DNA of 64,000 nt from assembly GCF_019721995.1 (NCBI RefSeq), contig NZ_BLYC01000014.1, forward strand, positions 1-64,000, given 5' to 3'. This DNA is from Bathymodiolus japonicus methanotrophic gill symbiont. GTDB taxonomy: Bacteria; Pseudomonadota; Gammaproteobacteria; Methylococcales; Methylomonadaceae. The position numbers and the translations under genes were made by a program. The notes under the pieces are model-generated. The model searched no databases, was not told the origin of the DNA, and saw nothing but the letters and a program-made list of their open reading frames with translations. Positions 8,641-18,064 of this stretch are shown one piece after another; the stretch's first letter is position 1; each line of letters begins with the position of its first letter.

Positions 8641-10061
8641 CACCTCCTTACACACAAGTCCTAAAATACGCCTTTTAGCTTTCTGGCCATTTGAATACCA
8701 TATACGCAGTCCTGAATCCTCTGAAAACCGATCCAAATACTTTTCGCACCAGGGTCACCATCTGATTTACGCCCTAAAAAACCACCCAATGTCGCTAAAT
8801 TTCTTAACACGGCATTCAGTGTAGGCACTTTTTTGGGTATCTTTTTGTCCAATAAACCATAAGATGATTTCCATTCTAAAGGATCAAAGATTAATTCAGC
8901 AGGCAAGTCAGGACAGATGCGACCTAAGCGCATAAGATACATCACCCGCCAAGCAATAACCATGGCCATGACTAAGGCTTTTTCAATGCGCTCTTTACTG
9001 GATAATTGAAGCTTTTCAACCTTGCAGCCCACTTTCAAAATATCAAAAAACATTTCTATTTCCCAGCGACAGCGATACCAGTCAATCAACTCACAGGCTT
9101 GATCTTCACTTTCTACCCTTCGATTGCTTAATAAGCGCCATATGAGCGGTGACTTCCCTTTAGGCGGGTTGATTTCTTTTGCCTGAACCAAAGTTACTTC
9201 AATACCTTCTTTCCCTTTTACGGGGAAAGTGCAGCGTAACACTTTAATTTCTTGCTGAACTTGTCGCGATTTTTCGCCTTTTTTTCGTGGCTTAATAAAA
9301 CTAACGCGACTCATAACCTCTTGCTTATCGACGCTATCCCACAGTGTTTCATCCGCTGATAATTTACGGTTATGCCTGGCTCTTACTAGCCAGTCAGCAG
9401 GCGTATTTAACGCCTTACTTCTCTGCATAAGACTTAAAATATCACCTTCTCTATCGGCCACATAAACGAGCCGACTTTTAGGGCAACGTTCGGCCATTTC
9501 AGCGACACGTTCATAACCTTCTATCCAGCGATCACTTTCTTTTATCGTGGGATTATTTTGATCTTCTGCTTTGCTTTTTCCTCTTGCCCACATCCACGCA
9601 TCACTAACCCCTAAAGGGAGCCGGTCTGGTGTAATGCAGAGTGTCGGATGCAAGTACATGCCTCTTTGGGCATCGTAAGATAAGCGACCTAAATCCTCAG
9701 TTTCTTGTCCATTAAAATCTAATTCTGTCGTATCTTGTAAGCATAAAATAACGGGCTCTTCACTGACTATAATGCGCTGTTCAACTTGATCTGTATGGGC
9801 GACTAACAACTTTTCCCATGTCACATTTTCATTTGCATAAAATCGATAAGTCGCTTGTGTTTCAGCCCAGCCTTGGCAAGCCTGAGGAATGCTTAGTTTA
9901 GGCGCTTTTACAAAAGTTTCTATCAATTTAACTGCTCTTTTATTAAGCCGTGAATCACCTAAATCTAAATTACAAAATTCCATTTCTGCCCAAGTCTCAG
10001 TCATCGTTACTAAAATAATGAGATTTTACACTCTTATATCAGACTTGTGTGTAAGGAGATG
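8641..10061 (-). mobile_element. Intact IS4-family (IS50/Tn5-like) insertion sequence
   Basis: The 1421-bp element has terminal inverted repeats CACCTCCTTACACACAAG / CATCTCCTTACACACAAG (one mismatch) and a perfect 9-bp target duplication GGGTAAAGG at 8632-8640 and 10062-10070. It carries one full transposase gene. The perfect ends and duplication mark it as recent. It interrupts non-coding island DNA between the regulator and the membrane-protein gene. Confidence 0.95.
8661..10004 (-). CDS. Tn5/IS50-like transposase
   Basis: The 447-residue DDE transposase has the Tn5-type N-terminal domain (WAEMEFCNLDLGDSRLNKR, QACQGWAETQATYRF), the first catalytic Asp in CLQDTTELDF, the second in VYVADREGD, and the YREK-type block DWYRCRWEIEMFFDILK with the catalytic Glu. 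Length is close to Tn5 transposase (476). It is uninterrupted, starts 57 bp inside the IS right end, and is probably functional. No passenger gene is present. Confidence 0.93.
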   Translation of the reverse strand: MTETWAEMEFCNLDLGDSRLNKRAVKLIETFVKAPKLSIPQACQGWAETQATYRFYANENVTWEKLLVAHTDQVEQRIIVSEEPVILCLQDTTELDFNGQETEDLGRLSYDAQRGMYLHPTLCITPDRLPLGVSDAWMWARGKSKAEDQNNPTIKESDRWIEGYERVAEMAERCPKSRLVYVADREGDILSLMQRSKALNTPADWLVRARHNRKLSADETLWDSVDKQEVMSRVSFIKPRKKGEKSRQVQQEIKVLRCTFPVKGKEGIEVTLVQAKEINPPKGKSPLIWRLLSNRRVESEDQACELIDWYRCRWEIEMFFDILKVGCKVEKLQLSSKERIEKALVMAMVIAWRVMYLMRLGRICPDLPAELIFDPLEWKSSYGLLDKKIPKKVPTLNAVLRNLATLGGFLGRKSDGDPGAKSIWIGFQRIQDCVYGIQMARKLKGVF

Positions 10062-10119
10062 GGGTAAAGGTTGGTAAACCTTATACTGGATACTATGTTA
10101 TACAGGAGTGAACAATAGT

Positions 10120-10442
10120 TTACTTTTTGGGAGGAAATAAATTTTTTGTTATAACCAGTACGATTCCAAAAACTTCAGCAAGCGTTCCTCCCATATATAA
10201 ATCTAAAGTCCACTTTTCAAACTCTAAAACCTTTAGACCCGCAAAAATAAAAACGCAATTCATTATCAGAAGTTGGACAACCAATATTAATATAAAGTAC
10301 TTTGCATACTTTTCTTTTAGTAGCCTATCGGATTCTGCATCTTTTACTTTTGAGTGGTTAATGGATCTGCTTTAGTGGTTACATTTGTATCGGCAAGGGC
10401 TGTTTTAATTTTTGCGGAAAGAGTCTCTTTATTTTTGAGCAT
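10120..10442 (-). pseudogene. Two-helix membrane protein, frameshifted
   Basis: ATG at 10442 opens a frame (MLKNKETLSAKIKT...) that stops after 32 codons, but a +1 shift near 10340 continues as KVKDAESDRLLKEKY and two hydrophobic helices (YFILILVVQLLIMNCVFIF and LAEVFGIVLVI), ending NLFPPKK. The combined product would be about 107 residues, with a charged cytoplasmic N-terminus. It lies 8 bp downstream of the ImmA/IrrE peptidase gene on the same strand, so it was probably its operon partner. I do not recognise the family. The shift may be a sequencing error. Confidence 0.5.
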
Positions 10443-10449
10443 TTATTCT

Positions 10450-10938
10450 TCAGCAAAGTAAGTTTAAATTTTGTAACCTATATTTCATTGCTTCATTTGA
10501 AACGCCGAAAAATAGAGCCATAGCCATGTGGCTTTTTTTTGATTGACTTAATTCTTGTACTTTTTCTTTTGGCATTAATAAACAGGCAGCAAATTGATTA
10601 GCAAATACTTCATCTTTTTTATCTCCATTGGATGAAGTATGGTCACGAAAGTCTATATATTCATACTCTTTATCTTCATTATTCGATTCAACCCTTGAAA
10701 CGTAATGTCCTAATTCATGGGAACAACTAAAACGTTTTCTGTTATTGCTATCTAAGTGATGAATAACAATCTTTGCATCTTCTCCTATTTCTTTTATAAG
10801 CGCACCAGAAACTTGATTAGGTAATGATGTTTCCAATACGTCAACACCGATAGTCCTAGCAATAGTTACAGGGTCAACAGGAAAACCATGCTCCCATGTT
10901 AATTCTATTAATTGTTTAGCCGCTAGTTCTGGATTCAT
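10450..10938 (-). CDS. ImmA/IrrE-type zinc metallopeptidase
   Basis: A 162-residue protein with the zinc motif SCSHELGHYVSR (HExxH, about residues 73-84) and the second block DEVFANQFAACLLMP, both diagnostic of the ImmA/IrrE (COG2856) family. In phages and integrative elements such peptidases cleave a repressor and trigger excision; here no repressor gene is next to it. It is followed by the small membrane protein at 10442. The start ATG (10938) has a GAGGAG-like ribosome site. Role in the island is inferred. Confidence 0.85.
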   Translation of the reverse strand: MNPELAAKQLIELTWEHGFPVDPVTIARTIGVDVLETSLPNQVSGALIKEIGEDAKIVIHHLDSNNRKRFSCSHELGHYVSRVESNNEDKEYEYIDFRDHTSSNGDKKDEVFANQFAACLLMPKEKVQELSQSKKSHMAMALFFGVSNEAMKYRLQNLNLLC

Positions 10939-11194
10939 TGTTAACTCCTCTTAAAATTAATGATAAAGCGAATAAATATATTTAGTGTGCATTAAAGTCT
11001 ATCTGAGTGTATTTGGTTCTATTGTCCTATTTATAAAAGGTAAACGCAATGTACCAATAGCTTGTAAATATAGACAATAAAATAACTTTTTTCCAAAAAA
11101 ACTCAGTGCTATAAGGTTTATAAGTTAAATTATTTAACTCAATGCTATTTTATATTTTTGGTAAAATACTTAAAAATATTTAGGAGTGTTTACC

Positions 11195-11446
11195 ATGCGT
11201 GTATCTTGTCCCCATTGCCAAACTAAAGCAATAATCACCTCCAGTAATAAAATGAGTGATACCGTGAAAGATTTATATTGCCAATGTGAAAACACTCGAC
11301 ATTGTGGGGCAAGTTTTGTTTTTACATTAGCTTATAAACATGATCTTAACCCACCTGTTAACAGCACCTTAGATATTGCCCACAATTTAATTAATCGACT
11401 AAGCAAAGAAGAAAAGGCTAATTTACAAGCTAATGTATTTAGTTAA
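11195..11446 (+). CDS. Ogr/Delta-like zinc-finger protein
   Basis: An 83-residue protein starting MRVSCPHCQTKA with a second cysteine pair CQCENTRHCGASFVF, the C-x2-C...C-x4-C pattern of the Ogr/Delta activators of P2/P4-type phages. The ATG at 11195 is preferred over an upstream GTG (11186) because AGGAG at 11182-11186 lies 8 bases before it. It diverges from the ImmA gene and lies beside the integrase, supporting a phage-satellite origin for the island. Confidence 0.85.
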   Translation: MRVSCPHCQTKAIITSSNKMSDTVKDLYCQCENTRHCGASFVFTLAYKHDLNPPVNSTLDIAHNLINRLSKEEKANLQANVFS

Positions 11447-11458
11447 TTATTTTTATTG

Positions 11459-12634
11459 CTAATGGTTGGTGTTTCTTAAATTATCTAAATAATTTCCCCA
11501 GTCTTGCATCAACCGCCTACGTTCATCTAAATACTGCGCCCGATTATAAGCTGCTCTTACGGCATCTTTTGGCATGTGGCATAACTGCCTTTCAATAGCA
11601 TCTGGAGACCAGCCTTGTTCATTAAGCAAAGTAGAGGCAGTTGTTCTAAATCCGTGGGCTGTCATGGTGTTACTATCATAGCCTAGTGTTTTTAGTGCGG
11701 TAAGAATCGTACCGCTAGACATAGGACGACCATCACCACGACTAGAAGGAAAAACATATTGACCATTACCCGTTAAAGGCTTAATTTCATTTAATATTGC
11801 TATGGATTGGGTTGATAATGGCACAATGTGTAGCACCTTAGTTTTAGTGACAAAATAACGCCATTCCTTCGCCTTAAAATCAATATCTTTCCATTCCATT
11901 TGTCGAATTTCACCAGGACGTTGAAATAATAGCGGGGATATTTTAAAAGCACATTGCACAACAAACGTTCCATTGTAATGATAAATATCTCTTAATAGTT
12001 GGGCTACGTCTTTGGGTTCAGTTAATGCGGCTCTATGGGTTACTTTTTGTGAAGGAATTTGTGGGGCTACTGCTTGGGCGGGGTCATAATCTATTAAACC
12101 ATGTGCTATGGCATAACTAAAAACTAGGCTTATTTCACTGTGTATGCGGTGAGCTGTTTCTAATTTTTTACTCTCAATCATCGGTTTTAGTGATTGATAA
12201 ATATCTGGGGACTTTATATCACCAATAGGCATAGCCCCAATATTGGGGAAGGTATGTAATTCAAACCGCCTTATTTTCTTATGTTGGGTGGTTTCATTAA
12301 CATTATGGGCAATAGATGCTAAATAATCACGGGTACTTTTTTCAAAAGTATGATTAGTAGCGGTTTTTTCTATTTTTTTCTTTTCGTTGGGGTCAATACC
12401 TTGCGCTAATGCTTCTCGTGCTTTGGTATGTTTCTCCCTTGCTTGTTTTAAGCTGGTGTCAGGATAAATACCCAATGCTAATGTTTTTCGTTTACCTTCA
12501 AACCGATAATCAAACCTAAAATATTTACTACCATTAGGGCGTACTAATAAATACATGCCTTTTTCATCAGACACCTTGAAAGCTTTATCTTCTCTGGGTT
12601 TAAGTTTTTTTATAGCGGTATCAGATAGTGACAT
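11459..12634 (-). CDS. int: P4-type tyrosine integrase
   Basis: The 391-residue integrase has the DUF4102 arm-binding domain at the N-terminus (MSLSDTAIKKLKPREDKAFKVSD), the core-binding domain, and a C-terminal catalytic domain with the Arg in RPGEIRQMEW, the H-x-x-R box in MTAHGFRTTAST and the nucleophile Tyr in AAYNRAQYLDERR. The gene starts near tRNA-Leu and reads away from it, as in P4 and CP4-57. It should catalyse integration and excision at the tRNA 3' end. It appears intact. Confidence 0.93.
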   Translation of the reverse strand: MSLSDTAIKKLKPREDKAFKVSDEKGMYLLVRPNGSKYFRFDYRFEGKRKTLALGIYPDTSLKQAREKHTKAREALAQGIDPNEKKKIEKTATNHTFEKSTRDYLASIAHNVNETTQHKKIRRFELHTFPNIGAMPIGDIKSPDIYQSLKPMIESKKLETAHRIHSEISLVFSYAIAHGLIDYDPAQAVAPQIPSQKVTHRAALTEPKDVAQLLRDIYHYNGTFVVQCAFKISPLLFQRPGEIRQMEWKDIDFKAKEWRYFVTKTKVLHIVPLSTQSIAILNEIKPLTGNGQYVFPSSRGDGRPMSSGTILTALKTLGYDSNTMTAHGFRTTASTLLNEQGWSPDAIERQLCHMPKDAVRAAYNRAQYLDERRRLMQDWGNYLDNLRNTNH

Positions 12635-12660
12635 GACGGTACATTTTTTAGTGATTTAAA

Positions 12661-12682
12661 ATATACCGTCATTTATACCGCC
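12661..12682. promoter_or_regulatory. Integrase arm-type repeats near attL
   Basis: ATATACCGTCA and TTATACCGCC lie in tandem between the integrase start and tRNA-Leu. The same motif occurs near the presumed attR (6125-6147). They are likely integrase or excisionase binding sites overlapping the int promoter. Confidence 0.5.
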
Positions 12683-12796
12683 AACTATCGCTGGATGTCA
12701 ATACACTTCCTTGGACTCCAGCGGACAGTAAAAAACCCGTAAGCCTTACCAGCTCACAGGTTCTTGCACTTCGTTGGACTTGCTTGTACTATTTAT

Positions 12797-12881
12797 TGGT
12801 GCCGATGGCCGGAGTTGAACCGGCACGACTTGCGTCACCACCCCCTCAAGATGGCGTGTCTACCAATTTCACCACATCGGC
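12797..12881 (-). tRNA. tRNA-Leu (GAG)
   Basis: The 85-nt sequence starts GCCGATGTGGTGAAATT and ends CATCGGCACCA with encoded CCA. The anticodon stem CCATC/GGTGG closes the loop TTGAGGG, giving anticodon GAG. A long variable arm is present, as in class II tRNAs. It starts 5 bp after secG, the usual gammaproteobacterial order, and its 3' end is the island attachment site. Confidence 0.95.
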
Positions 12882-12886
12882 TTTTC

Positions 12887-13333
12887 TTATGGTGTTACTA
12901 CATCGTCTTCAATAACAATTTCGTCTGTTTCAATCGTAGGTACAGCTTCCTCAGTAACAACGTCTTCAATAACGACTGCTTCAGGTACTTCTGCTTCATC
13001 AATTACTGGTTCATCAACAATAACCTGCTCACCATCAACAATAGGCATTTCAGTTTCTAAACTTTCAACCACGGGAGTATCCATAATATCTGCATCTGTT
13101 CCAGAATTGCCACTTAGCATTGCCAATCCTAAACTAGTTGAGAAAAAAACCGCTGCAAGTACTGCCGTTGTTCTGGATAAAAATGAGGCTGAACCTTGCG
13201 CACCGAATACAGTACCTGATGAGCCACTACCAAACGCAGCCCCAGCATCAGCACCTTTCCCGTGCTGCATTAAGACTAATCCTATAACGGCTAAACCAAC
13301 TAATACATGGCCTATGATAATAACTTGATACAT
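12887..13333 (-). CDS. secG: Protein translocase subunit SecG
   Basis: A 148-residue inner-membrane protein. The first 75 residues match SecG: a first helix (VIIIGHVLVGLAVIGLVLMQ), the conserved GKGADAGAAFGSGSSGTVFG loop and a second helix after FLSRTTAVLAA. The remaining 70 residues are an acidic low-complexity tail rich in Glu, Val and Asp, longer than in E. coli (110 residues in all). It supports SecYEG-mediated export. It follows tpiA with one base between and precedes tRNA-Leu by 5 bp, so the three are probably co-transcribed. Confidence 0.95.
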   Translation of the reverse strand: MYQVIIIGHVLVGLAVIGLVLMQHGKGADAGAAFGSGSSGTVFGAQGSASFLSRTTAVLAAVFFSTSLGLAMLSGNSGTDADIMDTPVVESLETEMPIVDGEQVIVDEPVIDEAEVPEAVVIEDVVTEEAVPTIETDEIVIEDDVVTP

Positions 13334-13334
13334 T

Positions 13335-14087
13335 TTATTTTTGAAATGAAGAGTAAATCTTTAAAAAAGAGTCCGCATTTAACGAATCTCCACCAACTAG
13401 CGCGCCATCAATATCAGGCATTGCAAATAAAGCTTGTGCATTTTGTGGTTTAACGCTACCACCATATAGAATTTGAATTTTTTCGGCAATTTGCTGGTTC
13501 TTACCCGCTAGCAATTGACGAATATACTGGTGTACTTCCTGTGCCTGTTCTGCTGATGCAGTTAGTCCTGTGCCTATCGCCCATACAGGCTCATATGCAA
13601 TAACCGCATTTTGAAAGCTGTCGATACCAGCAAAATCTATAACCGCATTTAACTGCTTGGCAACAACATCAAAGGTAACACCCTGCTCTCTTTCTTCGAG
13701 TAGTTCGCCGATAGCCAGAACGGGAATGATATCTGCATCAAGCGCTTGCTTAAATCGCTGTGCAACGGTCTCATCAGTATCTGCATAGTTTGCTCTACGC
13801 TCAGAATGTCCTACGATGGCATATTTACAGCTAAAATCTTTCAGCATTACTGCCGCTATTTCACCTGTATAGGCACCTTCTGAATGTGTTGCAACATTCT
13901 GCGCACCTAGGCCTATCGTCGTACCTTCAAGGCGCTGACTAACTTCAGGAATATATACATACGGAGGACAAACGACTATGTCAGCATCTTCGGAAGGCAG
14001 ACCAGCAATAATTTCACCAATTAGCTTCTGCGCACTTTGCTGGTTAATTTTCATCTTCCAGTTGCCAACAACAAGATTTCTACGCAT
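13335..14087 (-). CDS. tpiA: Triosephosphate isomerase
   Basis: A 250-residue TIM barrel that interconverts dihydroxyacetone phosphate and glyceraldehyde 3-phosphate. Catalytic Lys is in NWKM near the start, His in VGHSERR (about residue 97), Glu in AYEPVWAIGTG (about 167), and the phosphate loop is YGGSVKPQN. All are intact. It lies in the glmM-tpiA-secG operon. A 397-bp internal piece of this gene is duplicated at 3519-3915. Confidence 0.98.
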   Translation of the reverse strand: MRRNLVVGNWKMKINQQSAQKLIGEIIAGLPSEDADIVVCPPYVYIPEVSQRLEGTTIGLGAQNVATHSEGAYTGEIAAVMLKDFSCKYAIVGHSERRANYADTDETVAQRFKQALDADIIPVLAIGELLEEREQGVTFDVVAKQLNAVIDFAGIDSFQNAVIAYEPVWAIGTGLTASAEQAQEVHQYIRQLLAGKNQQIAEKIQILYGGSVKPQNAQALFAMPDIDGALVGGDSLNADSFLKIYSSFQK

Positions 14088-14141
14088 TATAAACTCCAGA
14101 ATTAAATAAACCGCTTATGATAGCTATTATGGCCTTGTATT

Positions 14142-15482
14142 TCAAGCAGTGATTGCATTCTCGACATCATTAACCAGGGAATGTGCATATTTTTTAACTT
14201 TCGCTTCATCTGCACCTTCAACCATTACCCTGATCAGCGGCTCGGTGCCTGATGCGCGGAGTAATACCCGCCCCTGATCGCCTAGTGCTTTTTCGACCGA
14301 CTTTACTGCTTTTTGTATCGTTTCGTTGTTATTTATATCTACCTTTTTAGTGACTCTGACATTCAGTAATATCTGCGGGTATTTACGCATTCCGGATTTC
14401 AAATCATACAGGGTTTTTCCGGTTTTATGCATTTCGGCCAGCACCTGCAAAGCGGCAACTATTCCATCTCCCGTTGTAGTTTTGTCCAGGCAAATAATAT
14501 GTCCCGAGCTTTCCCCGCCTAAAATTCCTTTATGTTTTTTCATTAGTTCCAGCACATAACGGTCGCCGACCTTAGCGCGAAGCAGATCAATTTTGAGTTT
14601 TTTTAGGCCATGTTCCATACCCAGATTGCTCATTAATGTACCGACAACAGGCCCATGTAGATCACCTGAATCCTGACGCGCTTTAGCGATGATATAGATT
14701 AACTCATCACCATCGACTATTTCGCCTTTACCATCCACCATTATCAGGCGGTCTCCATCACCATCCAAAGCAATGCCTAAATCAGCTCGAAATTCAATCA
14801 CCGCTTCCTGTAATTGCTCCGGCTTGGTAGCACCACAATTTTCATTGATATTGATACCATCAGGATCAGAAGCAATGGTAATAACCTCGGCGCCAACTTC
14901 AGAAAAAACATGTGGGGCTATATGGTAGGTAGAGCCATTTGCGCAATCAACAACAATTCTCAGCCCATTAAAATCGATATTTGCCGGAATACTTGCTTTG
15001 CAATATTCGATATATCGACCTGCTGCATCAGGAAGTCGCTTAGCCTTGCCCAGCTTATCTGATGCGACCGTAGTCATGTGCTGATCCAGATAGTGTTCAA
15101 TTTTATATTCTAATTCATCGGCTAATTTAGTGCCTTCGGTGGAAAAAAACTTAATGCCATTGTCATAGTATGGATTATGTGAAGCACTGATAACAATCCC
15201 CGCCTGCGCACGTAATGTCCGCGTTAAATAAGCTATGCCAGGAGTAGGCATAGGGCCTAACAGACGCGTATTGACACCGGCAGCAGACAGCCCTGCTTCT
15301 AATGCTGATTCAAACATATAGCCGGAAATCCGGGTATCTTTACCAACCAGAACAAACCCCTGCCCTTCTTCGGCAAATACTCGCCCTGTAGCCCAACCAA
15401 GTTTCAGGAAAAAATCTGGCGTAATAGGCTGCTCTCCGACCGTACCGCGAATACCATCTGTACCAAAATATTTCTTGTTCAT
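14142..15482 (-). CDS. glmM: Phosphoglucosamine mutase
   Basis: The 446-residue enzyme converts glucosamine 6-phosphate to glucosamine 1-phosphate for peptidoglycan and LPS precursors. The phosphoserine loop is [19 protein letters not shown], the metal loop [10 protein letters not shown], the sugar loop GGESSGHII and the phosphate-binding end [12 protein letters not shown]. Length and ends are normal. In most gammaproteobacteria folP sits between ftsH and glmM; here that place is occupied by an A element and no folP is seen. Confidence 0.98.
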   Translation of the reverse strand: MNKKYFGTDGIRGTVGEQPITPDFFLKLGWATGRVFAEEGQGFVLVGKDTRISGYMFESALEAGLSAAGVNTRLLGPMPTPGIAYLTRTLRAQAGIVISASHNPYYDNGIKFFSTEGTKLADELEYKIEHYLDQHMTTVASDKLGKAKRLPDAAGRYIEYCKASIPANIDFNGLRIVVDCANGSTYHIAPHVFSEVGAEVITIASDPDGININENCGATKPEQLQEAVIEFRADLGIALDGDGDRLIMVDGKGEIVDGDELIYIIAKARQDSGDLHGPVVGTLMSNLGMEHGLKKLKIDLLRAKVGDRYVLELMKKHKGILGGESSGHIICLDKTTTGDGIVAALQVLAEMHKTGKTLYDLKSGMRKYPQILLNVRVTKKVDINNNETIQKAVKSVEKALGDQGRVLLRASGTEPLIRVMVEGADEAKVKKYAHSLVNDVENAITA

Positions 15483-15515
15483 ATTTCTCTATCCTATTTT
15501 TTTCTAGAAACCTCA

Positions 15516-15795
15516 CAGGCGCGCCATGCTACCTCACGAAATTCCGGGACTCCTGTCGCCATAATTCGTTCACCTACGCAGCGGATGGGAGATGCCCTGA
15601 ACGCCCTGCGTCCGCAACGACTACGCACAAAAGCCGCTTCGTCATTACTACCTCACTGGCTGGACGGCTATTCGGAATGCAATTCTTGCTCCTCTCGCAT
15701 GCTGCTAGCACACGTCGAATCAGCGAATTGCCCTGTCGCCTATCAGGGACTAAAAATCACCACTTCGCTAAGCTCCGTTTCCATGATTTTCAGCG
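15516..15795 (+). repeat. A element (A15), 280 bp
   Basis: Full unit from CAGGCGCGCC to TTTTCAGCG in the glmM-ftsH gap. Right flank GTTG. The surrounding 150 bp (15796-15940) hold no recognisable gene. Confidence 0.95.
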
Positions 15796-15940
15796 GTTGA
15801 GCGCAGATTTATGCAAAAAACTGTGGAGCGAAGCACACTCATCCAACAGGTGACAGTTTTTTCGCTCATTAGTGTAATACTCAGATGCTTTTTTAATGTT
15901 TTATAGTACTCGACTGCGGTTTCAATATATATTCATATCA

Positions 15941-15975
15941 AAAAAAAGGAGTAGCGACTGACTACTCCTTTTTTT
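15941..15975 (-). terminator. Intrinsic terminator of ftsH
   Basis: AAAAAAAGGAGTAG (15941-15954) pairs with CTACTCCTTTTTTT (15962-15975). It begins 2 bp after the ftsH stop codon on the minus strand and has T runs on both sides, so it may act in both directions. Confidence 0.9.
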
Positions 15976-15977
15976 AT

Positions 15978-17912
15978 TTAGTTTTGCTCTGCTGTATTTA
16001 TATTAGGTGCATCTGGCTCTTTAGACTCAGCCTCAGTCGCTCTTGCAACCTCGACCCCCTGATTCGGCGGTTCGGTATCATCCCAACCTTTTGGGTCTCT
16101 TACTGGTCGGCGCGCCATCAGGTCATCAATCTGATCTTTATCAATGGTTTCATATTTCATTAAGGCATCAGCCATGGCATGCAGTATATCTTCATTTTCC
16201 TGCAGGATTTTTTCTGCACGCTCATAGTTTTTATCAATAATCGAGCGTATCTCTTCGTCAATTGTATGCGAAGTTTCATCGGCAACACTCTTATGCTGCG
16301 TAACTGAACGCCCTAAAAAGACTTCACCTTCTTCTTCACTATATGCCAAAGGTCCCAGACGCTGCGATAAGCCCCACTTAGTCACCATGTTTCTTGCCAG
16401 CTCGGTTGCACGTTCGATATCATTCGATGCCCCAGTAGAAACCTGCTCCCAGCCAAAAATCTGCGCTTCCGCAATACGTCCGCCATATAAACTGGAGATC
16501 ATGCTATCTAATTTACATTTACTGGCACTGTATTGATCCTTTTCCGGCAGGAACATAGTCACACCCAGAGCACGGCCTCTCGGCATGATACTGACTTTAT
16601 AAACCGGGTCATGCTCAGGCACAATTTTACCAACTATTGCATGCCCTGCTTCATGATAAGCGGTCATTTTTTTCTCTTTAGGATCCATCACCACAGAGTG
16701 CCTTTCCGCCCCCATAATAAGCTTATCCTTAGCCTTCTCCAGGTCAAACATACTAACCAGTCGCTTATTCATTCTCGCGGCAAACAAAGCAGCTTCATTA
16801 ACCAGGTTTGCTAAATCAGCACCCGAAAATCCGGGGGTCCCTTGGGCGATATATTTGATTTCCACATCTTCTTCAGCAGGAACTTTGCCCATATGCACAG
16901 CCAGAATTTTTTCACGCCCTTTGACATCAGGCAAACTAACCGTTATCTGACGATCAAAGCGTCCCGGACGCAATAATGCAGCATCTAGTACATCAGGTCT
17001 GTTAGTTGCGGCAATCACAATAACGCCTTCATTGCCTTCAAAACCATCCATTTCAACTAATAACTGATTCAGGGTTTGCTCGCGCTCATCATTACCACCA
17101 CCTAATCCTGCACCACGCTGACGGCCAACGGCATCAATTTCATCAATAAAGATAATACAAGGTGCATGACGCTTTGCCTGTTCAAACATATCTCTGACAC
17201 GCGAAGCACCGACACCGACGAACATTTCAACAAAGTCAGAACCTGAAATGGTAAAAAACGGAACTTTCGCTTCGCCAGCAATCGCCCTGGCCAGTAGCGT
17301 CTTACCTGTTCCAGGCGGCCCGACCATGAGTGCACCACGAGGAATTTTTCCACCGAGTTTCTGGTATTTTTCTGGATCCTTAAGAAAATCCACCATTTCT
17401 TCTACTTCTTCTTTCGCTTCATCACAACCCGCGACATCGGCAAAAGTCACTTTAATCTGGTCTTCTTCGAGCATTCGCGCCTTACTTTTACCAAAGCTCA
17501 TCGGTCCACCTTTGCCACTCATACCACCTTGCATCTGACGCATAAAGAACACCCAGACACCAATCAATAACAGCATTGGGAACCAGGAGATAAATATTTG
17601 CATCAGCATGGACTCTTCCTGCGCTGCTTGCGCTTTAATTTCCACACCATTGGCTAATAAATCATCCACCAGATGCGGGTCATTGGGCGCATAGGAGGTA
17701 AAAGTCTCTCTACCTTGCAGTTGACCCTTTATGCCATTTTCATCATCCAGAATAACATTTTGTACTTGTCCTGATTTAACCGCATCAATAAACTGCGAAT
17801 AAGAAAGCACTTCCTTTTTTTGCGTTCCCCGGGCACCAAAATTATTAAATACAGACGTCAATACCACAGCAATGACTACCCATAAAAGTATATTTTTAAA
17901 CATATCGTTCAA
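15978..17912 (-). CDS. ftsH: ATP-dependent zinc metalloprotease FtsH
   Basis: A 644-residue inner-membrane AAA+ protease. Two membrane helices (about residues 7-23 and 104-124) flank a periplasmic domain; then Walker [10 protein letters not shown], Walker [13 protein letters not shown], the pore motif [10 protein letters not shown], the SRH segment [19 protein letters not shown], and the zinc site [12 protein letters not shown]. All key residues are present and the length equals that of E. coli FtsH. It is followed by a strong terminator. It lies 152 bp downstream of rlmE, as in many gammaproteobacteria. Confidence 0.99.
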   Translation of the reverse strand: MNDMFKNILLWVVIAVVLTSVFNNFGARGTQKKEVLSYSQFIDAVKSGQVQNVILDDENGIKGQLQGRETFTSYAPNDPHLVDDLLANGVEIKAQAAQEESMLMQIFISWFPMLLLIGVWVFFMRQMQGGMSGKGGPMSFGKSKARMLEEDQIKVTFADVAGCDEAKEEVEEMVDFLKDPEKYQKLGGKIPRGALMVGPPGTGKTLLARAIAGEAKVPFFTISGSDFVEMFVGVGASRVRDMFEQAKRHAPCIIFIDEIDAVGRQRGAGLGGGNDEREQTLNQLLVEMDGFEGNEGVIVIAATNRPDVLDAALLRPGRFDRQITVSLPDVKGREKILAVHMGKVPAEEDVEIKYIAQGTPGFSGADLANLVNEAALFAARMNKRLVSMFDLEKAKDKLIMGAERHSVVMDPKEKKMTAYHEAGHAIVGKIVPEHDPVYKVSIMPRGRALGVTMFLPEKDQYSASKCKLDSMISSLYGGRIAEAQIFGWEQVSTGASNDIERATELARNMVTKWGLSQRLGPLAYSEEEGEVFLGRSVTQHKSVADETSHTIDEEIRSIIDKNYERAEKILQENEDILHAMADALMKYETIDKDQIDDLMARRPVRDPKGWDDTEPPNQGVEVARATEAESKEPDAPNINTAEQN

Positions 17913-18064
17913 TTTTTTCGCCCCTGACCAGAACAGTCCTTATCAAAAATTTATTAGCAAGTGATTATATCAGCAATAATATGTTCTGACTTATCACTAT
18001 TCATGCCTGTATAGCACAAGCTTATCGAAAATAAAGCAGTAAGTATTTACAATAAGGGCTATTA

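Noticed and set aside
10127-10375. Plus-strand 82-codon ORF in the island
   Set aside because: The opposite strand encodes a clear two-helix membrane protein (with one frameshift) next to the ImmA gene, so this frame is its shadow.
16043-16240. Many plus-strand ORFs opposite ftsH, carB, ileS and sbcC
   Set aside because: They are shadow frames of well-supported minus-strand genes with no ribosome sites or family motifs.
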